Positions 24,881-33,584 of a stretch of DNA of 64,000 bases are shown piece after piece. Every line of letters begins with the position of its first letter. The stretch's first letter is position 1. The position numbers and the translations under genes were made by a program. Under the pieces are notes generated by a model. The model did no database searches. It saw only the letters and a program-made list of their open reading frames with translations, and had not been told where the DNA came from. Source of the DNA: JAKFWI01 sp031398975 (GTDB lineage Bacteria; Pseudomonadota; Alphaproteobacteria; Caulobacterales; Aquidulcibacteraceae); the NCBI GenBank assembly GCA_031398975.1, contig JANNOI010000001.1, positions 52,602-116,601 of the forward strand. The letters are read 5' to 3'.

Positions 24881-25159
24881 ATGCGCATCCCTTGCCCCCA
24901 TTGCGGCGCCCGCGCGCTGGAGGAATTCGCCTTTCTGGGCGCAGCCGACCCCGTGCGCCCCGCCCCGGACGCGCCGCTCAAGGACTGGGTCGATTACGCC
25001 TATCTGCGCGACAATCCCGCCGGGGCCCATCGCGAATGGTGGCGCCACGCCTTCGGCTGCGGCGCGTGGCTCGCCGTCACCCGCGACACCACGACCCACG
25101 CGATCCTGGCGGCGACGTCCGCGCTCGGCGGGGCCGGCCCCGGGGCGGGGTCGCCATGA
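24881..25159 (+). CDS. mgdB: N-methylglutamate dehydrogenase subunit B (sarcosine oxidase delta-like)
   Basis: The 92-residue protein is the small zinc-binding delta subunit. It has CPHCG at residues 5-9 and WWRHAFGCGAWLAVTRD, which supply the Cys/His ligands, and a central DWVDYAYLRDNPAGAHREWW. It starts 3 bases after mgdA and its end overlaps mgdC by 4 bases, as in sox operons. Confidence 0.88.
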   Translation: MRIPCPHCGARALEEFAFLGAADPVRPAPDAPLKDWVDYAYLRDNPAGAHREWWRHAFGCGAWLAVTRDTTTHAILAATSALGGAGPGAGSP

Positions 25160-28098
25160 GGCTGCCCGCGGGCGGGCGGATCGACCGCGCGCGTCCGCTC
25201 GCCTTCCGCTTCGACGGGCGGTACTATTCGGGCTTTGCGGGGGACACGCTGGCCTCGGCGCTGCTGGCCAACGGGGTGCGCCTCGTGGGGCGCTCCTTCA
25301 AGCACCACCGCCCGCGCGGGGTGTTCACCGCGGGCCCGGAGGAGCCGAACGCGCTCGTCGAACTCGGCCGCGGGGCCGAGCGTACGCCCAACACCCGCGC
25401 CACCACGACCGAACTCCGCGAAGGCCTTGAGGCCTTCCCCCAGAATTGCTGGCCGAGCCTGCGCTTTGATCTGATGGCGGTGAACGGCCTTTTGGCGCCG
25501 CTGTTCGCGGCCGGTTTCTACTACAAGACATTCATGTGGCCCTCCTCCTTTTGGGAGAAGGTCTATGAGCCGCTGATCCGGCGGGCCGCGGGGCTCGGGC
25601 GGCTCTCGGGCGCGCCGGACCCAGGCGTCTATGACAAGGTCCATGATTTCTGCGACGTGCTGGTGATCGGGGCGGGCCCGGCGGGGCTGGCGGCGGCGCT
25701 GGCGGCGGGGCGCAGCGGCGCGCGCGTGATCCTCGCGGAGGAGGATTTCGAACTCGGCGGGAGGCTGCTGGGGGACCGGGCGGAGATCGCGGGCGGAAGC
25801 GGAAGCGCCTGGGCCGCGTCCGTGGCGGGCGAACTCAAGACCTTGGCCGAAACCCGGGTGCTGCGGCGCACGGCCGTGTTCGGCGTTTATGACGGGGGAA
25901 CCTATGGCGCGCTGGAGCAGGGGCCTGCGGGGGGCGTGGTGCGCTGCCGCTACCGCAAGATCGTGGCGCGGCGTTGCGTGCTGGCGTCGGGCGCGCTCGA
26001 ACGCCCGCTCGTGTTCGCCGACAATGACCGCCCCGGCGTGATGCTGGCCAGCGCGGCGCGGACCTATGTGAACCGCTTCGCCGCCGCCCCCGGCCGGCGC
26101 GCGGTTGTGTTCACCACCTCCGACGACGGCTGGCGCACCGCCGCCGATCTTACCCGCGCGGGCGTGGCGGTTGCGGCGGTGGTCGATCCCCGATCGGACG
26201 TCGGCGCGGACGTGACGGCGCTCGCCGGCGACGCCGAGCGGCTGACAGGCGCGGCCGTGGCGCGCGCGCTGGGCGGGGCGGCGCTGCGCGGGGTGGAGGT
26301 GGCGGGCGCGGACGGCGCGCGGCGCGTGATCGCGTGCGACCTGCTCGCCGTATCCGGCGGCTGGAGCCCTAATCTTGCTTTGACGGCCCATCTGGGGGCG
26401 CGCCCGGTCTGGTCTGCGCAGGCGCAGGCGTTCGCGCCCGGCGCGACGCCGGAAGGCCTCCGCGTGGCGGGGGCGGCGGCGGGCCGCTTCACCACCGCCG
26501 AGGCGCTGGCCGATGGCTTCGCCGCCGGCGCGGAGGCGGCGGAGGCCTGCGGCTTTCCCGCCCTACGGATCGAAGCGCCAGGCGCCGGGCCGGAGGCCGC
26601 GCGATGGGCTACGCTCCGCCACATCGCGAACGCGCGCGGCAAAAGTTACCTCGATCTGCAGCACGACGTCACCGCCTCCGATATCGACCTCGCCCATCGC
26701 GAAGGCTTCCGCGCGCCCGAACACGTCAAGCGCTACACCACGCTGGGCATGGCCACCGATCAGGGCAGGCTTTCCAGCCACAACGGCCTAGCCCTGCTGG
26801 CGCAGGCGAACGGCGCCGCGATCGGCGAGCAGGGACCCACGACCCACCGCCCGCCCTACGCCCCCGTGCCCATCGCCGCGTTCGCGGGGGCCGAGCGCGA
26901 CGGCGCGTTCCGGCCCGTGCGCCACACCCCGACCCATGCCTGGGCGGAGCGGCGGGGCGCGGTGTTCGTGGAGGCGGGGCTGTGGCTGCGGGCGCAATAT
27001 TTCCCGAACCCGGGCGAGCGGGACTGGCAGGAGAGCGTCACCCGGGAGGTGCGCGCGGTGCGCAACGGGGTGGGCTTTTGCGATGTGTCGACGCTGGGCA
27101 AGATCGAGCTGTTCGGGCCGGACGTCGCAACCTTCCTGGAGCGCCTCTACACCAATGCCTGGGCCAATCTCGCGGTGGGCCGCGCCCGCTATGGGCTGAT
27201 GCTGCGCGAAGACGGGATCGTCCTCGACGACGGGACCACCAGCCGCCTGGGGCCCGAGCATTATGTGATGACCACCACCACCGCCAACGCCGCGCGGGTG
27301 TTCCAGCATATGGAATTCGCCCGCCAGGTGCTGTGGCCAGAACTCGACGTGCAGATGGTTTCAGCGACCGACCAATGGGCCCAGATCGCGATCGCGGGCC
27401 CGCTGGCGCGCGAGACGCTCGCCCGCGTCCTCGATCCCGGCTTCGACCTCTCCGACGCCGCCTTCCCCTACATGGCCGCGGCCGAGACCACCGTGCTCGC
27501 CGGCGCGCCGGCGCGGGTGTTCCGCGTCTCTTTTTCGGGCGAGCGCGGATATGAGCTCGCAGCGCCCGCCAGGCTGGGGGAAGCGCTGGCCGATGCGCTG
27601 ATGGCGGTGGGCGCGCCCTTCGCGATTACGCCTTATGGGGTGGAGGCGCTGGGGGTGATGCGGATCGAGAAAGGCCACCCGGCGGGTCCCGAGCTGAACG
27701 GCCAGACCACCCCCGGCGATCTGGGGCTCGCGAAACTCTTGTCCCGGCGCAAGGATTATATCGGCCGGCGGCTGGGCGAGCGCCCGGGGCTTACCGATCC
27801 CGACCGCCAGACCCTGGTGGGCCTGAAACCGATCGACCGGTCCCAGCGTCTGCGCGCGGGAGGCCATCTGGTGCGCGAGGGCGCGCCCGCTTCCGCTGCG
27901 CACGACGAGGGCCACGTCACCTCCACCGCCTATTCCCCCACGCTCGGCCATTCCATCGCGCTCGCCCTTCTGGCGCGGGGCGCGCAGAGGCTGGGGGAGC
28001 GGGTGCGGATCGTCGATCCCTTGCGCGGGGGCGAGGTCGTGGCGGAGGTGTGCGCGCCGGTGTTCGTGGATCCGGGCGGGGAGCGGCTGCGTGGCTGA
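25156..28098 (+). CDS. mgdC: N-methylglutamate dehydrogenase subunit C (sarcosine oxidase alpha-like)
   Basis: The 980-residue large subunit. The N-terminal 2Fe-2S-like/ubiquitin-fold part has TLASALLANGVRLVGRSFKH and PRGVFTAGPEEPNALVEL. A dinucleotide-binding domain begins at about 168 (DVLVIGAGPAGLAAALAAG). The C-terminal half is the aminomethyltransferase (GcvT-like) domain with RNGVGFCDVSTLGKIELFG and VEALGVMRIEKGHPA, where tetrahydrofolate accepts the methylene group. The frame extends further upstream but overlaps mgdA antisense-like noise, so ATG 25156 is used. It overlaps mgdD by 8 bases. Residue-level differences from the paralogue at 40905-43844 may reflect different substrates. Confidence 0.88.
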   Translation: MRLPAGGRIDRARPLAFRFDGRYYSGFAGDTLASALLANGVRLVGRSFKHHRPRGVFTAGPEEPNALVELGRGAERTPNTRATTTELREGLEAFPQNCWPSLRFDLMAVNGLLAPLFAAGFYYKTFMWPSSFWEKVYEPLIRRAAGLGRLSGAPDPGVYDKVHDFCDVLVIGAGPAGLAAALAAGRSGARVILAEEDFELGGRLLGDRAEIAGGSGSAWAASVAGELKTLAETRVLRRTAVFGVYDGGTYGALEQGPAGGVVRCRYRKIVARRCVLASGALERPLVFADNDRPGVMLASAARTYVNRFAAAPGRRAVVFTTSDDGWRTAADLTRAGVAVAAVVDPRSDVGADVTALAGDAERLTGAAVARALGGAALRGVEVAGADGARRVIACDLLAVSGGWSPNLALTAHLGARPVWSAQAQAFAPGATPEGLRVAGAAAGRFTTAEALADGFAAGAEAAEACGFPALRIEAPGAGPEAARWATLRHIANARGKSYLDLQHDVTASDIDLAHREGFRAPEHVKRYTTLGMATDQGRLSSHNGLALLAQANGAAIGEQGPTTHRPPYAPVPIAAFAGAERDGAFRPVRHTPTHAWAERRGAVFVEAGLWLRAQYFPNPGERDWQESVTREVRAVRNGVGFCDVSTLGKIELFGPDVATFLERLYTNAWANLAVGRARYGLMLREDGIVLDDGTTSRLGPEHYVMTTTTANAARVFQHMEFARQVLWPELDVQMVSATDQWAQIAIAGPLARETLARVLDPGFDLSDAAFPYMAAAETTVLAGAPARVFRVSFSGERGYELAAPARLGEALADALMAVGAPFAITPYGVEALGVMRIEKGHPAGPELNGQTTPGDLGLAKLLSRRKDYIGRRLGERPGLTDPDRQTLVGLKPIDRSQRLRAGGHLVREGAPASAAHDEGHVTSTAYSPTLGHSIALALLARGAQRLGERVRIVDPLRGGEVVAEVCAPVFVDPGGERLRG

Positions 28099-28645
28099 GC
28101 CGGGCTCGCACCTGGAACGCCTGCCGGGGGCGGCCGTCGCGTGGCTCGCGGCGCGGCGCGGCCAAGGCGAGGCGCTGGCGCGCGCCATGCAGGCGGCGTT
28201 CGGGCTGGCGCTGCCGGACACGCCGCGCTGGGCCGCCGCGTCGGGCAGAAGGGCGGTGTGGGCGGGGCCGGGCCAATGGCTGATCGTGGCCGCCCACGAG
28301 CCGGTCCCCGGGGGCCTGGCCCAGGAGCTCGCCGCCGCGCTCACAGCTGTGCTCGGGGCCCGCGCGGCGGTCTCGATCCAGTCCGATGGGCGCGCGCTGT
28401 TTCGCCTGTCCGGCGCGGACGCCCGCGAGACGCTCGCCCGGCTTTGCCCGATCGACCTCCACCCGCGGGCCTTCGGCCCGGGCCATGCCGCGCTCACCCG
28501 GCTCGGCCAGATCGCGTGCTGCCTCTGGCAAACCGATGACGCGCCGACCTATGAAATCGCCGTGCCTTCGAGCTATGCCGCCAGCGCCGGCCACGCCTTC
28601 GCCGCCGCTACCGCCCGCCTTCCCGCCTCCCGGACCCCGCCATGA
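28091..28645 (+). CDS. mgdD: N-methylglutamate dehydrogenase subunit D (sarcosine oxidase gamma-like)
   Basis: A 184-residue gamma subunit starting at a GTG inside the mgdC end. Family landmarks are WAGPGQWLIVAAHEP, AAVSIQSDGRALFRLSGADA, DLHPRAFGPGHAALTRLGQI and APTYEIAVPSSYAASAGHAF. It resembles a reduced aminomethyltransferase domain and completes the tetramer. It overlaps purU by 4 bases. Confidence 0.85.
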   Translation: MAEPGSHLERLPGAAVAWLAARRGQGEALARAMQAAFGLALPDTPRWAAASGRRAVWAGPGQWLIVAAHEPVPGGLAQELAAALTAVLGARAAVSIQSDGRALFRLSGADARETLARLCPIDLHPRAFGPGHAALTRLGQIACCLWQTDDAPTYEIAVPSSYAASAGHAFAAATARLPASRTPP

Positions 28646-29517
28646 CGCTAACCGCCGCCGATGAACGCTCGATCCTGATCCTCGTCTGCCCCAACCGGCC
28701 GGGGATCGTGGCCGCCGTGTCCACCCACCTCTTCGAGGCCGGCTGCAACATCCTGGAGGCCCAGCAATTCGACGATCTGGCCAGCGGGCGGTTTTTCATG
28801 CGGGTGGTGCTGAACGCGCGCGCGCCCTCTGGCGCGGCCGACGCGCTCAGGGCCTCCTTCCGGGTCGTGGCGGAGCGCTTTTCCATGACCTGGTCGATCC
28901 GCCCGCAGGCGGAGCGGCGGCGCACCCTGATTCTGGCCTCCAAGTTCGACCATTGCCTGCTCGATCTGCTCTATCGCTGGCGCATGGGCGAATTGGCGAT
29001 GGACGTCGCGGGGGTGGTGTCGAACCACGATGCCCGCGCCTATCCCCATCTGCCGCTGAACGACGCGCCCTTCCACCATATCCCGGTGACGCCGCAGACG
29101 AAGGCCGAGGCCGAGGCGAAGCTCCTGGCGCTGATCGAGGAGACCGGGGCGGAGCTGATCATCCTCGCCCGCTACATGCAGATCCTGTCGGACGATCTGG
29201 CGGCGCGGCTGTCGGGGCGATGCATCAACATCCACCATTCCTTCCTGCCGAGCTTCAAGGGCGCGCGCCCCTACCACCAGGCGCATGCGCGCGGGGTGAA
29301 GCTGATCGGCGCCACCGCCCATTACGTCACCGGCGATCTCGACGAGGGCCCCATCATCGAGCAGGACGTCGAGCGCGTGAGCCACAATGACGCCCCCGAG
29401 GCGCTGATCCGCAAGGGCCGCGACATCGAGCGCCGCGTGCTGGCCCGCGCCGTACGCTTCCATCTGGAGGATCGCGTGCTGCTGAACGGCGCCACGACCG
29501 TGGTGTTCCCGGACTGA
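28642..29517 (+). CDS. purU: Formyltetrahydrofolate deformylase
   Basis: 291 residues with the two PurU domains. The N-terminal ACT domain reads LVCPNRPGIVAAVSTHLFEA and AGCNILEAQQFDD. The formyltransferase fold has SNHDARAYP, ILARYMQILSDD, NIHHSFLPSFKGARPYHQAH and GATAHYVTGDLDEGP, with the catalytic His and Asp. It hydrolyses 10-formyl-tetrahydrofolate to formate and tetrahydrofolate. Here that recycles the folate carrying methylamine carbon and yields formate for dissimilation. It ends the N-methylglutamate operon. Confidence 0.92.
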   Translation: MTLTAADERSILILVCPNRPGIVAAVSTHLFEAGCNILEAQQFDDLASGRFFMRVVLNARAPSGAADALRASFRVVAERFSMTWSIRPQAERRRTLILASKFDHCLLDLLYRWRMGELAMDVAGVVSNHDARAYPHLPLNDAPFHHIPVTPQTKAEAEAKLLALIEETGAELIILARYMQILSDDLAARLSGRCINIHHSFLPSFKGARPYHQAHARGVKLIGATAHYVTGDLDEGPIIEQDVERVSHNDAPEALIRKGRDIERRVLARAVRFHLEDRVLLNGATTVVFPD

Positions 29518-29594
29518 CGCGGTCTTCGGCCGCGTGTGATCCTGGCGGGAAGCGCCGGGGTCTTTTGGCGTTTGCGCTTTTTCCTGCTGGAGGT

Positions 29595-29622
29595 CCCGGC
29601 TCGCGGCTTCGCCGCGGCCGGG
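29595..29622. repeat. GC-rich inverted repeat after purU
   Basis: CCCGGCTCGCGGC and GCCGCGGCCGGG flank TTC and can form a strong near-perfect stem-loop, with no T-run after it. It may end or stabilise the purU transcript or be a REP-like element. The repeat lies in the 175-base gap before the convergent SnoaL gene. Confidence 0.45.
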
Positions 29623-29643
29623 ATGACGCGCGCCAAGTTAGTC

Positions 29644-29687
29644 CCAAGTCGGGTGCAAGTCAGGTCCAAGTCGGGTGCAAGTCAGAC
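29644..29687. repeat. Two 22-bp direct repeats made of four 11-bp CAAGTC units
   Basis: CCAAGTCGGGT, GCAAGTCAGGT, CCAAGTCGGGT and GCAAGTCAGAC follow each other head to tail, giving a 22-bp repeat twice. The array sits just beyond the end of the SnoaL gene. An 11-bp spacing would place the units on one face of the helix. Function unknown; a small slippage array is the simplest reading. Confidence 0.7.
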
Positions 29688-29692
29688 TGGGG

Positions 29693-30700
29693 TCACGTCA
29701 CAGGCAGGGCTGCGCTGGCGCCCGCTTTGAAGCCTAGGATCTGCTTCCAGATCGCCACCTCGTCGGTCAGGATCCATTCCATCGTGATCTTGCCGTCCAC
29801 CAGATAGGCGTGCGTCATCCCTAGGATATAGACCGGCGCCCCTGTCGGCGCTCCGAAGCGGCCCCAGCCGGTATGGGTGGCGTTGATCGACCAACGCAGC
29901 GCCGCGCGCAGGGGTTGGCCAGGATCGCGGTTCAAGATCAGATGGTCGATCGTCAGCGCCGCATCGGGGAAGGCGGCGAGATAGGAGATCACGAACCGGT
30001 CCAGATCGCCGTGGCCGCTCAATACTTCCCCACCCGCCACGGACGCCGCGATTCCGATGGCGTAATGATCGCGGATGGCGGCGGGCGTTTTCGCGCCCCA
30101 GATTTCGCGCCAGGCGTTCGCGTAGCGCTGCGCCTCGGGGCTTTCGTCGATCACCGCGCGATAGGGGCCGGGCACATCCCTGGCGGGGGTGAAGGTGTTG
30201 ACTTCCCCGTAGCGCGCGAGATCCTGGGCCACCAAGTCACGCGCCAGCGCTTCGGGCGTCATCCCGAGGCAGCGGGCGAAGGCCGCGTGGTCACGCACCA
30301 GCCATTCCTCCACCACCTGGTTTTCCCGCACCACGCAATCGGCGATGATCCTGGAACGGACCAGCGCGCCGTTGGCGGGCCCATAGGCGCCCGCGCCCTG
30401 TTTGCGCATCACCGAGATGAGACGATGGGAGGATAGAAATCCTTGATCCTCGTCGCCGACCCAGATCACGTCCTCGTTCACCAACTGCCGGTCGGGGAAT
30501 TCGTGCAGCGTCTGCAGGGTGGCGGCGATCACGCCCTGGTTGTCGGTCACGATCGCGTTCGAGGCGCGTACGATCACGTCCTTGGCGTAATATTTTTCCA
30601 GACTCGAGCCGATGCCGCGGTCTTCCCAGATCTCGCGCGTGATCTTGTCGATATAGTCGGGAAGGTTACGGAATTGGGGATCGAACCCGCGCATGCCCAT
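29693..30700 (-). CDS. Double SnoaL-like (NTF2 fold) domain protein, function unknown
   Basis: About 335 residues containing two SnoaL-like NTF2-fold domains. The first spans roughly 10-160 (IDKITREIWEDRGIGSSLEKYY, then ITDNQG-like IVTDNQGVIAATLQTLHEFPD, and VVRENQVVEEWLVRDHAAFA). The second spans roughly 185-330 (EIWGAKTPAAIRDHYAIGIA, GHGDLDRFVISYLAAFPDAA, YLVDGKITMEWILTDEVAIWK). Such domains act as hydratases, isomerases or polyketide cyclases in small-molecule catabolism. The start at 30700 has AAGGGG upstream; the frame runs longer but through promoter DNA. It is divergent from the sugar-acid operon, and a copy of the LacI-type operator lies about 40 bases upstream. Confidence 0.7.
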   Translation of the reverse strand: MGMRGFDPQFRNLPDYIDKITREIWEDRGIGSSLEKYYAKDVIVRASNAIVTDNQGVIAATLQTLHEFPDRQLVNEDVIWVGDEDQGFLSSHRLISVMRKQGAGAYGPANGALVRSRIIADCVVRENQVVEEWLVRDHAAFARCLGMTPEALARDLVAQDLARYGEVNTFTPARDVPGPYRAVIDESPEAQRYANAWREIWGAKTPAAIRDHYAIGIAASVAGGEVLSGHGDLDRFVISYLAAFPDAALTIDHLILNRDPGQPLRAALRWSINATHTGWGRFGAPTGAPVYILGMTHAYLVDGKITMEWILTDEVAIWKQILGFKAGASAALPVT

Positions 30701-30737
30701 CGTCGGCCCCTTGGTGCGAGAAATGTGACATCCACGC

Positions 30738-30751
30738 GTAATATGTATGCA
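30738..30751. promoter_or_regulatory. Partial copy of the TGCATA-NN-TATGCA operator before the SnoaL gene
   Basis: GTAATATGTATGCA shares its last eleven bases with the perfect operator at 48997-49010 (TGCATATGTATGCA). It lies in the divergent gap, on the SnoaL side, so it may add to control of that promoter. Confidence 0.45.
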
Positions 30752-30815
30752 GCGCGCGTGCAACACGGGACCCGCTGGAGCCCCGCCGCATTCCTCCGTT
30801 TAAGCTGAAATGGAA

Positions 30816-30829
30816 TGCATATTTATGCA
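30816..30829. promoter_or_regulatory. Palindromic operator TGCATA-TT-TATGCA before the sugar-acid operon
   Basis: A perfect 6-bp inverted repeat, TGCATATTTATGCA, lies just upstream of the MFS start at 30854. An identical half-site pair separated by TG is found between the TonB receptor and LacI regulator genes 18 kb away. This links the operon to that LacI protein. Confidence 0.65.
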
Positions 30830-30853
30830 CTTGAACCCCGGCGTCGGTTCGAT

Positions 30854-32158
30854 ATGGTTTGGGGCGAGGAGGAGCGTCGCATCCAAAGCGGACCGAAAGA
30901 CGGCGGCCTCGCGGCTCTGGCGCCTGCGGCTCCCGGCCCGTTACGGCGGGCCGAGGATATCCCGCTGGCGCGCCGGCTCATTGCATTCGCCTTTTTTCTG
31001 TACGCGGATTTCTTCTACGGCTGGGCCTGGAACACCGTCGATGTGCTGCGCCCGTACATGCGCGATTCGCTCGGGCTCACGCTCCAGCAGGCCGGCGCGC
31101 TCTATTCCGCGCAGAGCGCGGGCGCCTTGATCGGGGCGATCGTGATCGGCCAACTCGCCGACCGGCTGGGGCGGCGCAACGCGCTCGTCGGCATCATGGT
31201 CGGCTATTCGCTGGGCATGCTGCTTGCGTCCTTTTCCAGCAATTTCGAGACGGCGCTGTTTTCCCGCTTCGTCATCGGGCTGTTCCTGGGCGGCATCTTT
31301 CCGGTGGTGGTGGGGCTGTACACGGGGCTGTTCGAGCGGCGCACCTGCGGCAAGCTGGCCAGCTTCTATAATGGCACGTTCAATGGCTCGGTCGTGCTGC
31401 TGGGCGCGGCGGTCAGCCATCTGGGCGGGCAGGATTGGCGCCAGCTTTTGCTGTTGGGCGCGATCCCCGCGCTGGTGGCGGCGCCGCTGGCGTTCGTCCT
31501 GGCGCCCAACGACCGCAAGATCGAGCCGTATGGCGGCTGGGGCGGGCGCAGCGCGGTGGCGAAACTGCCGATCCTTGAACTTTTCGCGCCCGATTTGCGC
31601 CGGCGCACGCTCCTTTTGGCGCTGATGGTGGGCCTCAACTTCTTCGCCTACCAGGCCTTCAATGGCTGGATGACGACCTACCTCACCGACGTCCGCAAAC
31701 TCCCAAGCGAAGTAGTGGGTGCGCTCGTGTCATGGCAATTCGTCGGCGCGATCACGGGCGGGTTCTTCTGGGGCTGGCTGTCGGACCGGTTCGGCCGCAA
31801 GGGCAATGCGCTGGGCTTCGTGGTGGCATCGCTGCTGATCGTGGTGTTCTTGACCATCCCCAACAATGAAACGCTGCTGATCGGGGCGGGGCTCGTCTAT
31901 GGCTTTGCGCTTTCCGCCAGCGTCATCTGGGGGCCCTGGATCGCCGAGCTTTATCCCCCGCACCTGCGCTCCACCGCCGCCTCGATCTTCAATTGGGGCC
32001 GCATTATCAGCTTTTTCGCGCCCCTGGTCACCGCGGCCGTCGCCGAGACGTTCGGGCTGAGCGCGGCGATGATGATGGGGGCGCTGAGTTTCGCCGGCGC
32101 GGCCGCGATCTGGCTCACCCTGCCCGAGACGATCGGCGCCCGCCCGAAAGCCCGATGA
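30854..32158 (+). CDS. MFS transporter (sugar acid or aromatic acid/H+ symporter type)
   Basis: A 12-segment MFS protein with classic loop motifs: GQLADRLGRRNALVG after the second segment, GLFLGGIFPVVVGLYTGLF in the fourth to fifth, and GWLSDRFGRKGNALG in the second half. The last transmembrane part has PWIAELYPPHLRSTAASIF, typical of sugar/organic acid symporters. The frame opens at 30815, but that ATG lies in the operator, so ATG 30854 is used. It leads the operon and overlaps the GH32-like gene by 4 bases. It would import a sugar acid or small glycoside across the inner membrane after TonB-dependent entry. Confidence 0.82.
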   Translation: MVWGEEERRIQSGPKDGGLAALAPAAPGPLRRAEDIPLARRLIAFAFFLYADFFYGWAWNTVDVLRPYMRDSLGLTLQQAGALYSAQSAGALIGAIVIGQLADRLGRRNALVGIMVGYSLGMLLASFSSNFETALFSRFVIGLFLGGIFPVVVGLYTGLFERRTCGKLASFYNGTFNGSVVLLGAAVSHLGGQDWRQLLLLGAIPALVAAPLAFVLAPNDRKIEPYGGWGGRSAVAKLPILELFAPDLRRRTLLLALMVGLNFFAYQAFNGWMTTYLTDVRKLPSEVVGALVSWQFVGAITGGFFWGWLSDRFGRKGNALGFVVASLLIVVFLTIPNNETLLIGAGLVYGFALSASVIWGPWIAELYPPHLRSTAASIFNWGRIISFFAPLVTAAVAETFGLSAAMMMGALSFAGAAAIWLTLPETIGARPKAR

Positions 32159-33579
32159 AGCCCGCCCCGCTCGCGCGCCCGGTGTTTCACCACGCCCCAA
32201 AAGGCGCGTGGATGAACGATCCGGTGGGCCTCGTCCGTCGCGACGGCCTGTGGCGGCTCCATTATCAGCGGGCGGACGATGTGGATCAGCGCGCGATGGG
32301 CTGGGGCGCGGCCGAGAGCGCCGACCTGCTGGTCTGGCGCGATCGCGGCGTGGCGCTCGCGCCCGGCGCGGAGGCGGGCTGGATCTATTCGGGCTCGGTG
32401 ATCGAGGATGGCGCCAATGTAAGCGGCTTGGGCCCTGGCGCCGCCGCCCCGCTGCTCGCCTTCTACACCCGCCACGATCCCGAAACCGGCCTGCAGCGGC
32501 AGGACCTCGCGGTCTCTACCGAGGCCGGCGTATGGACCCGCCATCCCGGCAATCCCCTGGTGGACGAGCAGCGCACGGACCAGCGCGACCCCTTCGTGTT
32601 CGCGTACGAACAGGGCTGGCGCATGGTGTTGGCCGAGCCGGTGGCGTGGAACAGCCCGGACCAAGGCCGCTCCCGGTTTGCGCTCTATTCCTCGCGCGAC
32701 CTGCTGGGTTGGACGCGGGTGGGCAGCCTCGGCGTGGAAGGCGGGCCATGCGAGATGTTCGAAACGCCGGTGCTGGCGGAGATGACGATCGAGGGCGAGG
32801 CGGACCGGGTCTGGCTGCTTTTGGCCGGCGTGATCGACCGGGGCGGCGGGGGCGCGGCCTGCTCCACCCGCGCATGGATCGGGGCGTTCGACGGGGCGGT
32901 GTTCACCCCGTTCGGCGCGCCGCAAAGGCTGGACCACGGCCCCGATTTTTACGCCGCCGCCCGCTGGGCCGGCGTTGAGGGCGTGATGGTTAGCGCTTGG
33001 CTCAATAGCTGGGCCTATGCGCGCCGGCTCCCGGGGGCGGATTGGGGCGGGGGCGCGCATTCCGCGCCGCGCCGCTTGAGCGTTTCGCGCGAGGAGAGCG
33101 GGGCGCTGCGCCTGCGGCACGCGCCCGTCATCGTTCCGTACACTGTTGAGATCGCGACCGGCGCGGCGCCGGCGGGCCAGACCGTCGTGTGCGAAGCCGT
33201 GCCGCTCGCCGCCCTGCTGGAGCTGCATGTCTCGGGCGGGAGCGCGGTGCTTGAGCTGTCGTGCGGCGGCAGCGAGGTGTTGCGGATCGGCGCGGACGCG
33301 GACTCTGTCTGGCTCGAACGCGATGGCCCTGCCGGAGCTGCGCTCGGCTCCGGATTTGCGGGCCGTTGGAACGCGCCGCTCGACGCAAGTCCTGACCGCT
33401 CGCTGGTCGTGTTTTTGGACGGATGCACCGCCGAAACGTTTACCGCAGATGGGGCGGCCGCCTTGAGCGCGCTTGTGATCCGCACGGGCCCCGGCGCGCT
33501 CACGCTCACCGTAGGCGACGGCGCGCAGGCGATCTACCGGATCCACGCGGTAGACTGCCCCTCCTATCCAGAAAGCTGA
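32155..33579 (+). CDS. Cytoplasmic GH32-family hydrolase with altered acid/base motif
   Basis: 474 residues without a signal peptide. The GH32 five-bladed propeller is shown by HHAPKGAWMNDPVGLV (nucleophile D22), GWIYSGSVIEDGA and QRDPFVFAYEQGWRMVLAEP (D145 of the RDP motif), with a C-terminal beta-sandwich following. The usual WECPD acid/base motif is not recognisable. The equivalent spot reads GPCEMFETP, with Glu199 after the cysteine and Gly where Glu is expected. GH32 enzymes normally cleave fructosides such as sucrose or levan. The different acid/base site and the sugar-acid neighbours suggest another substrate or a changed reaction. Its ATG overlaps the MFS stop. Confidence 0.75.
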   Translation: MKPAPLARPVFHHAPKGAWMNDPVGLVRRDGLWRLHYQRADDVDQRAMGWGAAESADLLVWRDRGVALAPGAEAGWIYSGSVIEDGANVSGLGPGAAAPLLAFYTRHDPETGLQRQDLAVSTEAGVWTRHPGNPLVDEQRTDQRDPFVFAYEQGWRMVLAEPVAWNSPDQGRSRFALYSSRDLLGWTRVGSLGVEGGPCEMFETPVLAEMTIEGEADRVWLLLAGVIDRGGGGAACSTRAWIGAFDGAVFTPFGAPQRLDHGPDFYAAARWAGVEGVMVSAWLNSWAYARRLPGADWGGGAHSAPRRLSVSREESGALRLRHAPVIVPYTVEIATGAAPAGQTVVCEAVPLAALLELHVSGGSAVLELSCGGSEVLRIGADADSVWLERDGPAGAALGSGFAGRWNAPLDASPDRSLVVFLDGCTAETFTADGAAALSALVIRTGPGALTLTVGDGAQAIYRIHAVDCPSYPES

Positions 33580-33584
33580 AGCCG

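Noticed and set aside
18662..29517. Reading the first cluster as a sarcosine oxidase or glyoxylate/ammonium assimilation locus
   Set aside because: The combination of GlxB/C/D-like subunits with a GlnT-like synthetase and Sox-like tetramer is the signature of the N-methylglutamate pathway, and glyA and sda are absent here.
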